Source: Pseudomonas sp. RSB 5.4 (GTDB taxonomy: Bacteria; Pseudomonadota; Gammaproteobacteria; Pseudomonadales; Pseudomonadaceae). From it: DNA of 64,000 nucleotides. Both the position numbers and the translations under genes were made by a program. Positions 36,604 to 45,983 of the stretch are shown here, piece after piece (within the stretch, counting starts at the first letter, position 1; every line of letters begins with the position of its first letter). The stretch covers positions 2,384,501-2,448,500 of the forward strand of contig NZ_CP146986.1 of the NCBI RefSeq assembly GCF_037126175.1. The letters are read 5' to 3'. The notes beneath the pieces were generated by a model. That model did not search any database, was not told the DNA's origin, and saw only the letters and a list, made by a program, of their open reading frames with translations.

Positions 36604-36663
36604 GTTCGGATACTCCGCATTCAGTTGATAAACATAATCAGAAGGCCTGCCGTGCCCTGTTGA

Positions 36664-37215
36664 TTACTTCTTCTTTTTCGGGGCGATGACCATGATCAGC
36701 TGGCGTCCTTCCATCTTAGGATGCTGTTCGACCGAACCGTACTCGAGCAGGTCAGCTTCAACCCGCTTGAGGAGTTCCATCCCCAGCTCCTGGTGGGCCA
36801 TCTCACGGCCGCGGAATCGCAAGGATACCTTGGCCCTGTCCCCGTCACTCAGGAAACGTACCAGGTTGCGCAGTTTTACCTGGTAATCCCCTTCCTCCGT
36901 CCCTGGACGAAACTTGATTTCTTTTACCTGAATCTGCTTCTGGTTTTTCTTCGCTGCTGCAATCTGCTTCTTCTTTTCGAAGATCGATTTGCCGTAGTCC
37001 ATCACCCGGCAAACCGGTGGGACTGCGTCAGCAGAGATTTCTACCAGATCAAGCTTTGCTTCTTCAGCAATACGAAGCGCTTCATCAATCGAGACGATGC
37101 CAATCTGCTCGCCATCAGCGCCAATTAACCGAACCTCGCGTGCCGAGATATTCTCGTTGATCGGGGCTTTCGGTGCAGCTCGTTTATCTTGTCTCATTTC
37201 ACGCTTAATAATAAT
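36664..37215 (-). CDS. infC: translation initiation factor IF-3 (ATT start)
   Basis: A 183-residue initiation factor binding the 30S subunit and discriminating against wrong starts. The N-domain ([20 protein letters not shown]) and C-domain ([20 protein letters not shown]) are complete. I place the start at ATT 37215 (predicted peptide [12 protein letters not shown]), as in other pseudomonads: the GGAG lies 2 bases before it and 20 bases before ATG 37197, and three ATT codons run in frame. ATT starts on infC are known to allow autoregulation by IF-3. The ATT shares one base with the thrS TAA stop. Confidence 0.85.
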   Translation of the reverse strand: MIIKREMRQDKRAAPKAPINENISAREVRLIGADGEQIGIVSIDEALRIAEEAKLDLVEISADAVPPVCRVMDYGKSIFEKKKQIAAAKKNQKQIQVKEIKFRPGTEEGDYQVKLRNLVRFLSDGDRAKVSLRFRGREMAHQELGMELLKRVEADLLEYGSVEQHPKMEGRQLIMVIAPKKKK

Positions 37216-39137
37216 TACTCCGAATCTGGGCGACCACGCCGGGAAACCGCTTGCGCGAGAAACTCAGCGAACTGGGCGACGGGCATCGAGCCCAGGTCAG
37301 CACCTTCACGAGTACGCACAGCGACAGTCTGCATCTCGACTTCCTTATCTCCGATAACCAAAAGATAGGGAACCTTGAGCAAAGTATGCTCGCGGATTTT
37401 AAAGCCGATCTTTTCATTTCTCAAGTCGGACTTGGCACGAAATCCGCTTTCGTTGAGAGTTTTTTCCACTTCAGCAACAAAATCTGCCTGTTTATCAGTG
37501 ATATTCATGATCACTGCCTGGGTTGGCGCGAGCCACGCAGGGAATGCACCTTCATAGTGCTCGATCAGAATCCCGACGAAACGCTCGAACGAACCGAGGA
37601 TCGCCCGGTGCAACATCACTGGGTGCTTGCGACTGTTGTCTTCGGAGACGTATTCGGCGCCAAGACGGACAGGCAGGTTGAAATCGAGCTGCAAAGTACC
37701 ACATTGCCACACACGACCGAGGCAATCTTTCAGCGAGAATTCGATCTTCGGCCCGTAGAACGCGCCTTCACCCGGCTGCAGATCGTACGGCAGGCCAGCA
37801 CTATCAAGGGCAGCAGCCAGTGCCGCTTCGGCGCGATCCCACAACTCGTCGGAACCCACGCGCTTTTCCGGACGAGTGGACAGCTTCATCTCGACGTCGG
37901 TGAAGCCGAAGTCGCGGTAAACGTCCATGGTCAGCTTGATGAACGCTGCGGATTCGGCCTGCATCTGCTCTTCGGTGCAGAAAATATGGGCGTCATCCTG
38001 AGTGAACGCACGCACACGCATGATGCCGTGCAGCGCACCCGACGGCTCGTTACGATGGCAGGCACCGAACTCGGCCAGACGCATCGGCAACTCGCGGTAG
38101 CTCTTCAGGCCCTGGTTGAACACCTGCACGTGGCATGGGCAGTTCATCGGCTTGATGGCGTAGTCGCGGCTTTCCGACTCGGTGGTGAACATGTTGTCGG
38201 CGTAGTTGGCCCAGTGCCCGGATTTCTCCCACAGGCTGCGATCAACCACTTGCGGCGTCTTGATCTCAAGGTAGCCGTTGTCACGCTGCACCTTGCGCAT
38301 GTACTGCTCGAGCACTTGATACAGGGTCCAGCCGTTCGGGTGCCAGAACACCATGCCCGGCGCTTCTTCCTGGGTGTGGAACAGGCCCAGGCGCTTGCCG
38401 ATCTTGCGGTGATCGCGCTTTTCCGCTTCTTCGATGCGCTGGATGTAAGCCGCCAGCTGCTTCTTGTCCGCCCAGGCAGTACCGTAAACGCGCTGCAATT
38501 GCTCGTTCTTGGCATCACCGCGCCAGTAGGCACCGGACAACTTGGTCAGCTTGAAGGATTTCAGGAAACGAGTGTTCGGCACGTGCGGACCGCGGCACAT
38601 GTCGACGTATTCTTCGTGGTAATACAGGCCCATGGCCTGCTCGTTCGGCATGTCTTCGACCAGCCGCAGCTTGTAGTCTTCACCACGGGCCTTGAACACT
38701 TCGATCACTTCGGCACGCGGAGTGACTTTCTTGATGACGTCGTAATCTTTGTCGATCAGCTGATGCATACGCTGTTCGATGGCGGCCATGTCGTCCGGAG
38801 TGAAAGGACGCTCGAAGGCTATGTCGTAATAGAAGCCTTCGTCGATGACCGGACCGATGACCATTTTGGCCGTCGGGTACAGCTGCTTGACCGCGTGGCC
38901 AACCAGGTGCGCGCAAGAGTGGCGAATGATCTCCAGCCCCTCTTCATCCTTTGGCGTGATGATTTGCAGCGTCGCGTCGCTGTCGATGATGTCACAGGCG
39001 TCGACCAGCTTGCCGTTGACCTTGCCGGCCACGGTGGCCTTGGCCAGACCGGCACCAATGGATGCGGCGACCTCGGCTACGGAAACCGGGTGATCGAATG
39101 AACGTTGACTGCCGTCGGGAAGAGTAATAGTTGGCAT
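37215..39137 (-). CDS. thrS: threonyl-tRNA synthetase
   Basis: A 640-residue class II synthetase charging tRNA-Thr. Order: TGS domain ([20 protein letters not shown]), SAD editing domain with [19 protein letters not shown], catalytic core with [21 protein letters not shown] and zinc-site Cys, and the anticodon-binding domain ending [16 protein letters not shown]. The start at 39137 follows AGAGGAGG; upstream in-frame codons are not supported. Its leader carries a hairpin at 39157-39177 that may be a translational operator. Confidence 0.97.
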   Translation of the reverse strand: MPTITLPDGSQRSFDHPVSVAEVAASIGAGLAKATVAGKVNGKLVDACDIIDSDATLQIITPKDEEGLEIIRHSCAHLVGHAVKQLYPTAKMVIGPVIDEGFYYDIAFERPFTPDDMAAIEQRMHQLIDKDYDVIKKVTPRAEVIEVFKARGEDYKLRLVEDMPNEQAMGLYYHEEYVDMCRGPHVPNTRFLKSFKLTKLSGAYWRGDAKNEQLQRVYGTAWADKKQLAAYIQRIEEAEKRDHRKIGKRLGLFHTQEEAPGMVFWHPNGWTLYQVLEQYMRKVQRDNGYLEIKTPQVVDRSLWEKSGHWANYADNMFTTESESRDYAIKPMNCPCHVQVFNQGLKSYRELPMRLAEFGACHRNEPSGALHGIMRVRAFTQDDAHIFCTEEQMQAESAAFIKLTMDVYRDFGFTDVEMKLSTRPEKRVGSDELWDRAEAALAAALDSAGLPYDLQPGEGAFYGPKIEFSLKDCLGRVWQCGTLQLDFNLPVRLGAEYVSEDNSRKHPVMLHRAILGSFERFVGILIEHYEGAFPAWLAPTQAVIMNITDKQADFVAEVEKTLNESGFRAKSDLRNEKIGFKIREHTLLKVPYLLVIGDKEVEMQTVAVRTREGADLGSMPVAQFAEFLAQAVSRRGRPDSE

Positions 39138-39156
39138 GGCGCCTCCTCTCCTAGTG

Positions 39157-39177
39157 GTGACCCCCACCAAAGGTCAC
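39157..39177 (-). promoter_or_regulatory. hairpin in thrS leader, candidate translational operator
   Basis: In the transcript a 6-bp stem GTGACC / GGTCAC encloses the loop TTTGGTGGG, about 7 bases before the Shine-Dalgarno. The loop contains GGT, the anticodon of one tRNA-Thr isoacceptor. In E. coli ThrRS represses its mRNA by binding an anticodon-like hairpin at the same place; similarity here is only structural inference. Confidence 0.4.
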
Positions 39178-39518
39178 GTGGGTTGGGATGAGCCAGTACA
39201 AGATCCGATCCAGGCCATTCAATGACGAACGCCTGCCTTACAGCGGCAGGAGCCTTGCGGCCAACCGGAAAACCGAACCAGAGTGACTGGGATTCAAATC
39301 AGAATATTCGCACGCTGACCGCTGCCGGGGCTGAAGGCCGTCCGGAGCCTGAGAACGCTTGAGCCCGGCATGCTAGCACAGATGAGCGGTCATCGACGTC
39401 ATCGAATTGAGGTGTTGCTGATTTGCGCATTTTTGCGGCGCGAAGTGAACTTGGGATATACGCTTTGCCTCAAATAAGCTGAGAATCGTCGCCGATATCA
39501 ACCCAAGGAGTTTCCGAC
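39178..39518. other. non-coding gap between thrS and the periplasmic-protein gene
   Basis: No credible open frame on either strand. It must contain the promoters of both divergent genes. Nothing further is recognised. Confidence 0.5.
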
Positions 39519-39818
39519 ATGCGCCTTATCCGACTTTTTGCTTTCGCGGCCCCGCTGGCCCTGCTGCTGCCGCTGAGTGCCAACGCGGCTTGGCCTGCCG
39601 GCGTCAAAGCCCAGTACATGAACGACTGCACCGCCGCAGCCAGCAAGAGCGTCAATCCGGCCGAAGCCAATAAGCACTGTGCTTGCGGTGCCGACGTTCT
39701 GGAAAAGAAATTCACCACGCAAGAGATCGCACAGCTGATGGACAAGAACACCCCGCCGAGTGGTGAACTGGGTCAGCGCGCATTGAAAGAAATCTCGGTT
39801 TGCCGCGTGCAGAAATAA
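39519..39818 (+). CDS. small periplasmic hypothetical protein
   Basis: A 99-residue protein with a clear signal peptide (MRLIRLFAFAAPLALLLPLS, cleavage near SANAA). The mature part contains four cysteines (NDCTAAA, KHCACGADV, VCRVQ) that could form two disulfides, and a helical segment FTTQEIAQLMDK. No family recognised by me. The ATG follows AAGGAG. It is followed by a long gap and the cold-shock gene. Confidence 0.75.
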   Translation: MRLIRLFAFAAPLALLLPLSANAAWPAGVKAQYMNDCTAAASKSVNPAEANKHCACGADVLEKKFTTQEIAQLMDKNTPPSGELGQRALKEISVCRVQK

Positions 39819-40110
39819 GCGCTGACGAATGTTTTTTCGGGCGTCCAGCAGGCTGAAAACCGCCAAAAAGACCCCGAAATCGATAATTTACGCAGGTTTT
39901 ATAGCTTTTTTTACACCCTCTTCACTCGGCTGAAAGCCACTGAAACCGGGGCTTGCAGACATTTCAGAGGTTGAAATCAATGCAATATGAAAGCAAACAG
40001 CACGTCCGGGGGGCTACCAAAGCGAACATTTCGACTATGATACTCCGGTGTGCCCAGTTGGCCTGAGCAGCACAGTACTACTGAAAATATATGTTTCTTG
40101 GAGATACACC

Positions 40111-40323
40111 ATGTCTAATCGCCAAACCGGCACCGTTAAATGGTTCAACGATGAAAAAGGCTTCGGCTTCATCACTCCTCAAGGTGGCGGTGACGACCTG
40201 TTCGTACACTTCAAAGCTATCGAATCCGACGGTTTCAAAAGCCTGAAAGAAGGCCAGACCGTCTCTTTCGTGGCTGAGAAAGGCCAAAAGGGTATGCAAG
40301 CTGCACAAGTTCGCCCAGAGTAA
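40111..40323 (+). CDS. cold-shock protein, CspA family
   Basis: A 70-residue single-domain OB-fold protein with both nucleic-acid-binding motifs: RNP1 KGFGFIT and RNP2 DLFVHF. It chaperones RNA by binding single strands. The ATG at 40111 follows TTGGAG. The AT-rich, GC-poor 5' region of nearly 290 bases before it could hold a long leader like that of cspA in E. coli, but I see no definite cold box. A terminator follows. Paralogues are numerous in Pseudomonas, so no specific csp letter is given. Confidence 0.95.
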   Translation: MSNRQTGTVKWFNDEKGFGFITPQGGGDDLFVHFKAIESDGFKSLKEGQTVSFVAEKGQKGMQAAQVRPE

Positions 40324-40337
40324 TTTCCCGGCGCACT

Positions 40338-40369
40338 AAAAAAACCCCGTCCATGTGACGGGGTTTTTT
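40338..40369 (+). terminator. terminator of the cold-shock gene
   Basis: 7-bp stem CCCCGTC / GACGGGG with a 5-base loop, six T after it and A-run before it. Confidence 0.9.
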
Positions 40370-40395
40370 ATGCCTGCAACAAAAGCGGTCAGCGA

Positions 40396-40713
40396 TCAGC
40401 CGCAGTTGACGCGGGTGACTACCAGGTTGTTGTCGGTATTCAGATTCAAGCGATCGGAACGATACTCCAGAGTAATCATGTCCGTTGGCTTGAGGAATCG
40501 AGCGTTTTGCGCGCCAGCCTTGGCACGAGCCTGATCGAGCAATTCCGGCGAAGCCTTTTTCCCGATGGCAAATTCCGCTGCCTTTGCTTCACAGCGGCTA
40601 TGACCGGCATCGGTCGCCACAGGATCCTTTGCCGACTCGCTGGAGGTTGTGCTGCAACCGGCCAACATGGCAACGGCCATAAGTGCACCCAGAGACGCGA
40701 ACTTCAAAGGCAT
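40396..40713 (-). CDS. I78-family peptidase inhibitor lipoprotein
   Basis: A 105-residue lipoprotein: signal segment MPLKFASLGALMAVAMLAGC with lipobox LAGC. The mature part fits the I78 inhibitor pattern: a Cys in HSRCEAKAAEFAIGKKAS, then GAQNARFLKPTDMITLEY, DRLN and a closing VTRVNCG with the partner Cys. I78 proteins inhibit serine peptidases in fungi and bacteria. The start at 40713 follows AAAGGAGG, so the longer frame to 40854 is rejected. It is probably anchored to the outer membrane. Confidence 0.85.
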   Translation of the reverse strand: MPLKFASLGALMAVAMLAGCSTTSSESAKDPVATDAGHSRCEAKAAEFAIGKKASPELLDQARAKAGAQNARFLKPTDMITLEYRSDRLNLNTDNNLVVTRVNCG

Positions 40714-40881
40714 GAAGCCTCCTTTTTTCAAATGGTTAAGCTGAGATCGTGCGACCGCCAATCTGGCGTTTGGTTTCACAACAAGTGCTGCCACCCTGCC
40801 CCACAATCCGGAAAAACGCCGAGTCTGCCTGAAGTGCGGGCACCGCATCCTCACGCAATCGTCACCGAATATTAACGAAGC

Positions 40882-41187
40882 TCAATAGACGTCGATGTAA
40901 TCGAGCGGCGGATTTGGCCAGTTTTCCTTGAGGGCGTTGAAAATCTGCATTACCCAGACCTCATCACTGGCCGCAACATTGCCGACGTACCCCGAACCCT
41001 TGGCCCAGGTTTCCAGACGAAACAGCAGGCCATCGATGTCCTGCCCGCCCGTCACACCAGAAGAAATATAGGCAATCCCCCCCTTGGTCACGCGCAACTG
41101 CGTGTGCACATCATCGCTGGCCGACGCCAGCAACTGGCGCACAGCGTCGAGTGTGAGGCCGTCGGGGGTGTTCAAATCGATCTGCAC
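40882..41187 (-). CDS. hypothetical protein
   Basis: A 101-residue protein starting MQIDLNTPDGLTLDAVRQLL. It contains a VTKGGIAYISSGVTGGQDIDG region and an acidic aromatic C-terminus (NPPLDYIDVY). Function unknown; it looks like a small globular cytoplasmic protein found in several pseudomonads. Its ATG at 41187 lies 132 bases before the start of the divergent hypothetical gene at 41320. Confidence 0.75.
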   Translation of the reverse strand: MQIDLNTPDGLTLDAVRQLLASASDDVHTQLRVTKGGIAYISSGVTGGQDIDGLLFRLETWAKGSGYVGNVAASDEVWVMQIFNALKENWPNPPLDYIDVY

Positions 41188-41319
41188 AGCACATTCCTTG
41201 GATCAGCCGGAAAAGACCAAGTGTCGCATAGCGTCACGCTCATGCCTAAGTCGCAGTGCCAAACGCCCGACAAAGTGGTTAACTCAGGCACAGACATTCC
41301 CGACTTTTCGAGCACATTC

Positions 41320-41532
41320 ATGAGCACTGTAAGCATCAACGCCGACATCAAGGTTCTTTGGCCAAAGGGGCACAGTTCATATAGCCCTGGCAGTTCGGAG
41401 GAGCTGGCGTTGATCAGCATCGATCTGCTGGTCAAGACCATGGGAACACAAGGTGCGCAGACGTTTATCGCCCAGATTTTCGAACGCTATCAGCACGAGC
41501 ACAAGGGCGCGCAGGACACCGAGAGGGAGTAA
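41320..41532 (+). CDS. small hypothetical protein
   Basis: A 70-residue frame starting MSTVSINADIKVLWPKGHSS with helical QGAQTFIAQIFERYQHEH. No family recognised. I use ATG 41320, since the upstream in-frame codons overlap the divergent gene. It converges with the nucleoside hydrolase gene, sharing a hairpin. Confidence 0.5.
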   Translation: MSTVSINADIKVLWPKGHSSYSPGSSEELALISIDLLVKTMGTQGAQTFIAQIFERYQHEHKGAQDTERE

Positions 41533-41533
41533 C

Positions 41534-41559
41534 GACCCGCAGGCTGGCACCTGCGGGTC
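41534..41559. other. hairpin between convergent genes
   Basis: 10-bp perfect stem GACCCGCAGG / CCTGCGGGTC with a 6-base loop, without a T-run on either side. It is probably a transcript-end or RNA-stability hairpin for the ribose operon and the small gene. Confidence 0.6.
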
Positions 41560-41565
41560 ACAGCC

Positions 41566-42594
41566 TTACTTCAAGCGTTTCAGACGCTCGGTCAGCAGAT
41601 CAAAAAAGCCCTGGGCATCGCCGTTCTCGACCCAGAATGCATTCTTCGGTTGTTTCAGGCCATCGTACCAGTCGACGACAGTCTGGCCAAAGGTGATCCC
41701 TTCACGGCTGTCGATGGCCACGTTCACCGAGCGACCGGTGAACAGCTCAGGCTTGAGCAGGTAAGCGATGACGGTCGCGTCATGCACCGGGCCACCCGGA
41801 ATACCGTAGTGCTCCATGTCACCCTTGATGTACTCGTTGAGGATGTCGCCAACAATCTTGCTCGCGTGGTTGTTCAACGCAGCAATCTGCTTCAGACGTG
41901 CGTCGCTGGTGAGGATCTTGTGGGTCACGTCCAGCGGCAGGTAGGTCAGCTTCACGCCACTCTTGAGCACCACTTCCGCCGCTTGCGGGTCGGCGAACAG
42001 GTTGAATTCGGCCACCGGGGTGATGTTGCCGCCATTGAATTGCGCGCCCCCCATGATCACCACTTCCTTGATGCCATTAACGATCTCAGGCTCCTGGATC
42101 AGCGCCAGCGCAAGGTTGGTCTGCGGGCCGAGCATGGCGATGGTGATGCTGTGCGGCTTGGCTTTTTTCAGAGTGTCGATCAGGTAGTTGACCGCATTAC
42201 CTTCGGCCAGGCCCTTTTTCGGCTCATGCACGGCGACACCCGACAGGCCTTCCTTGCCATGGATGTTCTCGGCGTAGATCGGCGTACGCATCAGTGGCTT
42301 CGGCGCACCGGCATAGACCGGAACATCTTCGCGCCCTGCCCACTCGCGAGCCAGGCGCGCGTTACGCGAAGTCTTGTCGAGGCGCACGTTGCCGGCCACG
42401 GTGGTCAGTGCGCGAATGTTCAGTTCATCCGGCGATGCCAGGGCGAACAGCAAGGCGACCACGTCGTCGGCACCCGGATCGGTGTCGATGATCAGGTCGA
42501 TCTTTTCAGCAGCCTGAGCGCCGGTGGCGGTAATAAAAGACAAAAGCAGCAGACTCCGAAGCAATTGGTGGAGTTTTTGAGCATAGCGGTGCAT
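41566..42594 (-). CDS. exported inosine-uridine-type nucleoside hydrolase
   Basis: A 342-residue N-ribohydrolase. The metal-binding DTDPGADDVVALL cluster near residues 37-49, the central TIAMLGPQTNLA and HDATVIAYLL signature with its conserved His/Asp are complete. A signal peptide (LLRSLLLLSFITATGAQA) precedes it, so it should split nucleosides to ribose and base in the periplasm. It is the last gene of the ribose operon, 45 bases after rbsD, so imported ribose can come from nucleosides. Confidence 0.9.
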   Translation of the reverse strand: MHRYAQKLHQLLRSLLLLSFITATGAQAAEKIDLIIDTDPGADDVVALLFALASPDELNIRALTTVAGNVRLDKTSRNARLAREWAGREDVPVYAGAPKPLMRTPIYAENIHGKEGLSGVAVHEPKKGLAEGNAVNYLIDTLKKAKPHSITIAMLGPQTNLALALIQEPEIVNGIKEVVIMGGAQFNGGNITPVAEFNLFADPQAAEVVLKSGVKLTYLPLDVTHKILTSDARLKQIAALNNHASKIVGDILNEYIKGDMEHYGIPGGPVHDATVIAYLLKPELFTGRSVNVAIDSREGITFGQTVVDWYDGLKQPKNAFWVENGDAQGFFDLLTERLKRLK

Positions 42595-42639
42595 GGCGCA
42601 TTCCTTGTGCTGATGAAAATGAAAGGGTCGAAAACCCGA

Positions 42640-43044
42640 TTAGAACGTTACCCCGGCCACCAGCACGATGTTGCAGTACGGCTGACATTCGCCTGTACGA
42701 ACAATCGCCCGTGCCTGTCGGCTGAGAACCTTGAATTGCTCATGAGTCAGCAGATCGCGCCGACCGAGAGCGCCCTCTTCTTGCAACTCGTCCAGCACGG
42801 CCAGTGCAGTCGGCTGCTTGTCGAGGATTTCGTTGGCCAGCACATGGCGCTCCACCTGCATCTCACTGAGCACGACTTTCAGCGTGCCGATGAAATCCGG
42901 AACACCGTGGGTCAGCGCCAGATCGATCAGCTCGACACCTGGCGGTACCGGCAGTCCGGCATCACCGATGACTACCATGTCGCCATGGCCCAGGGAGGCG
43001 ATCAGCCGCGACAACGCGACGTTGAGCAGTGGAGTCTTTTTCAT
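42640..43044 (-). CDS. rbsD: D-ribose pyranase
   Basis: A 134-residue RbsD/FucU-type enzyme catalysing interconversion of ribopyranose and ribofuranose forms. [20 protein letters not shown] with the catalytic His20, [17 protein letters not shown] and the C-terminal [16 protein letters not shown] are typical. Its start overlaps the rbsK stop by 4 bases (ATGA). Confidence 0.95.
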   Translation of the reverse strand: MKKTPLLNVALSRLIASLGHGDMVVIGDAGLPVPPGVELIDLALTHGVPDFIGTLKVVLSEMQVERHVLANEILDKQPTALAVLDELQEEGALGRRDLLTHEQFKVLSRQARAIVRTGECQPYCNIVLVAGVTF

Positions 43045-43958
43045 GCGGGTTTGAACGCCTGTACGTCGGACATCGTTGGAATGGAAGGTTGTGCGCCGGC
43101 CCGGGTCACAGACAATGCTGCCGCGATCTGTCCGTAACGGATTGCCTCGGCCTCGGATTTGCCACTGGCGAGCGCCGCGGCAAAACCGCCGACGAAGGTA
43201 TCGCCCGCAGCGGTGGTATCGACGGCCTTCACTTTCGGCGCCGGGAAATGCTCGAACCCTTTGCCATTGGCAAACAGTGAACCTTGCGCACCGAGGGTAA
43301 TGATGACCTTGCCCGCGCCCATTGCGATCAACTGACTGGCAGCGCTCTCTGCGCTCTGCAGCGAATCGACCGGCAACCCGCTCAACGCAGCAGCTTCACT
43401 TTCGTTGGGGATCAGGTAGTCAATGGCGGCAAACCAGTCTGCCGGCAGCGGACGACTGGCCGGCGCCGGATTGAGGATCACGGTCTTGCCCAGCGCACGT
43501 GCGCGCTTGAGCGCATGACCCACCGTCGCATCCGGGATCTCCAGCTGACAGATAACCACGTCGGCCGCCTGCAGCACCGCATCAAAGCGGTCAATCACGG
43601 CCGGGGTCATTGCACCGTTGGCGCCGGCGACGATCACGATGGCATTCTGACTGTTGTCATCCACCACGATCAGCGCCACACCACTGGAATCCTCAACCGT
43701 GCTCACCGCGTGACAATCGATCTGCTCGGCCAGCAACGCGTCGCGCAATTGCACGCCGTAGTCATCGTTGCCAACACAGCCGACCATCGCCACTTTTGCA
43801 CCCAGACGCGCAGCAGCGACTGCCTGATTGGCGCCCTTGCCGCCGGACACGGTGGCAAAGGAATGACCGATCAGCGTCTCCCCACCCTTGGGCAGCCGTG
43901 GCGCCCGGGTGACCAGGTCCATGTTCAGGCTGCCTATTACCACTACATTTGCTGGCAT
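43041..43958 (-). CDS. rbsK: ribokinase
   Basis: A 305-residue PfkB-family kinase converting ribose to ribose 5-phosphate with ATP. The PfkB signatures are intact: [15 protein letters not shown] and [15 protein letters not shown] with the catalytic Asp, and the [10 protein letters not shown] segment. It lies 24 bases after rbsR and overlaps rbsD. Confidence 0.96.
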   Translation of the reverse strand: MPANVVVIGSLNMDLVTRAPRLPKGGETLIGHSFATVSGGKGANQAVAAARLGAKVAMVGCVGNDDYGVQLRDALLAEQIDCHAVSTVEDSSGVALIVVDDNSQNAIVIVAGANGAMTPAVIDRFDAVLQAADVVICQLEIPDATVGHALKRARALGKTVILNPAPASRPLPADWFAAIDYLIPNESEAAALSGLPVDSLQSAESAASQLIAMGAGKVIITLGAQGSLFANGKGFEHFPAPKVKAVDTTAAGDTFVGGFAAALASGKSEAEAIRYGQIAAALSVTRAGAQPSIPTMSDVQAFKPA

Positions 43959-43982
43959 ACATCACTACTCGTCAATTCGGTT

Positions 43983-45002
43983 TCAGCGGTACTCGGTGAA
44001 CACGCCAGACAACGGCGCAGTCGATTCGCGCAAGACAATACTCGGGGTCACGATCCGTTGATCGGTGACCAGGCTCGGGGTAGCAATCCTTCGCAGCAGC
44101 ACTTCGGCAGCCATTTCGCCCAACTGCAGGATCGACTGGCCGACGGTGGTCAGCGCCGGGTACACATAGCGGCTCATCTGGATATCGTCGAAACCGATCA
44201 CCGACAGTTCGCTTGGCACGCGCACATTGCGCTCCGCCGCCGCACGCAGCACACCGATACCGATCATGTCGTTACCGGCGAAGATCGCGCTCGGCGGATT
44301 GCTTTGGAGCAGGACCGCCGCTGCGTTGTAGCCGCCGGTACTGGTGAAATCGCTTTCCAGTATGCGCTCGGGGCGCACTGTGATCCCCGCCTCCTTCAGC
44401 GCCCGACAAAAACCGGCCTGACGCATTTGCGCCACGCTGGTACTCGACGGACCACCGATGGTGGCGATGTCACGATGCCCCAACTCCAGCAGGTGACGGG
44501 TCGCCAGATAGGCGCCATATTCATGATCAATGCGCACCAGATCCGCATCCACGCCTTCAAGCCCCCGGTCGACGATGACCATCGGCGTTTTCACGCCCGC
44601 CAGCCCTTGTGCCAGACCGGTATCGCCACCCGCGGAGGCGACGATCAGACCGTCGATGCGCTTTTCCAGCAGCACACGCAAATAGCTGCGCTGTTTTTCC
44701 GGGTTGTCATCAGAGTTGCAGAGGATCACGCAGTAGCCGTTACGCTCGCAGTAATCCTCGATACCCCGCGCCAACTCGGCAAAATACGGGTTGAGGCTGT
44801 TGGGCACCAATAAGCCAATGGTCGCAGTAGTCTTGGCCTTCAGCGAGCGCGCCACCGCACTCGGCACGTAATCGAGGGTTTTGATGGCCGCCTCGACCTT
44901 CAGCCGCACTTCCTGACTGACCGGGCGGGTCTTGTTCACCACGTGAGAAACCGTGGTGTAGGAAATCCCCGCGAGCGCCGCCACATCCTTGATCGTTGCC
45001 AT
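43983..45002 (-). CDS. rbsR: ribose operon repressor, LacI family
   Basis: A 339-residue LacI-type repressor: helix-turn-helix at residues 1-24 (MATIKDVAALAGISYTTVSH) with hinge helix near PSAVARSLKAK, then a periplasmic-binding-like core with ribose-type pocket. It is encoded inside the operon between rbsC and rbsK and presumably binds the palindrome at 48642-48655 upstream of rbsB. Confidence 0.93.
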   Translation of the reverse strand: MATIKDVAALAGISYTTVSHVVNKTRPVSQEVRLKVEAAIKTLDYVPSAVARSLKAKTTATIGLLVPNSLNPYFAELARGIEDYCERNGYCVILCNSDDNPEKQRSYLRVLLEKRIDGLIVASAGGDTGLAQGLAGVKTPMVIVDRGLEGVDADLVRIDHEYGAYLATRHLLELGHRDIATIGGPSSTSVAQMRQAGFCRALKEAGITVRPERILESDFTSTGGYNAAAVLLQSNPPSAIFAGNDMIGIGVLRAAAERNVRVPSELSVIGFDDIQMSRYVYPALTTVGQSILQLGEMAAEVLLRRIATPSLVTDQRIVTPSIVLRESTAPLSGVFTEYR

Positions 45003-45005
45003 TTC

Positions 45006-45983
45006 TTAGCCTCGTCGACTGGCGCGCTGGCTGCGATAGGTATCGAGCACCACCGCAATGACAATCACCGCGCCGGTGATGATGCGCTTGGTTGGCTCGG
45101 TGGCACCGATCTGCGCCAGACCGGCGGCCAGTACCGAAATGATCAACACGCCAAAGAAGGTGCTGATCACCGACCCACGGCCACCCATCAGACTGGTGCC
45201 ACCGATCACCACGGCGGCGATCACTTGCAGCTCAAGGCCAGAACCAGCATTCGGGTCGGCCGCTTCCAGACGGGAAATCTGGAACAGCGCGGCGATACCG
45301 GCGAGCAGGCCCATCAGGCTGAACACCAGAATCTTGTACGGCTTGGGATTGATCCCGGCCAGGCGCACCGCTTCTTCGTTGGTGCCGATACCGATCAGGT
45401 AACGACCGAACACGGTACGGGTCAGTACAGCTTGCGCAATGAAGATCACCAGCAAGGCAATGATGAACGACGGCGAAATGCCGAACGCGATCGGGTTCGA
45501 CAGCCAGGCAAACGAATCACCGATGTAGGCGGTGCGCGAACCGGTCATCTGATACGCCAGGCCACGGGCCATTTCCAGCACACCGAGCGAAACGATGAAC
45601 GACGGAATGCGCCACGCCACGGTGATCGAACCGGTCACCGTACCTGCCAGTGCCGCCACCGCCATCCCGAGCAATGCGGCTGGCAACACGCCCCAGCCCC
45701 AACCGAGAATCGCCACGCTGACCGTCGAGGCGGCAAGCGCCAGCACTGAACCGACCGACAGATCGATGCCACCGATGATCAGTACAAAGGTCATGCCCAC
45801 CGCCAGCACCATCAGATCGGGGATCTGGTTGGCCAGCGTGCTGAAAGTGTCATAGGACAGAAAGTGGCTGCTCATCATCGAGAACAGCGCCACCATCGCC
45901 AACAAGGCCCCGGCCAGGCCCAGATAGGTGCCCAGACCGTAGAAATTGCCACTACGTTTGCCGGCAGAAGATGCAGTTTTCAT
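45006..45983 (-). CDS. rbsC: ribose ABC transporter permease
   Basis: A 325-residue inner-membrane permease of the branched-chain/ribose class with about 8-10 hydrophobic segments; the GGTSLMGGRGSVISTFFG family motif is near the C-terminal third. Its ATG overlaps the rbsA stop by 4 bases (45980-45983), showing operon organisation. Confidence 0.95.
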   Translation of the reverse strand: MKTASSAGKRSGNFYGLGTYLGLAGALLAMVALFSMMSSHFLSYDTFSTLANQIPDLMVLAVGMTFVLIIGGIDLSVGSVLALAASTVSVAILGWGWGVLPAALLGMAVAALAGTVTGSITVAWRIPSFIVSLGVLEMARGLAYQMTGSRTAYIGDSFAWLSNPIAFGISPSFIIALLVIFIAQAVLTRTVFGRYLIGIGTNEEAVRLAGINPKPYKILVFSLMGLLAGIAALFQISRLEAADPNAGSGLELQVIAAVVIGGTSLMGGRGSVISTFFGVLIISVLAAGLAQIGATEPTKRIITGAVIVIAVVLDTYRSQRASRRG

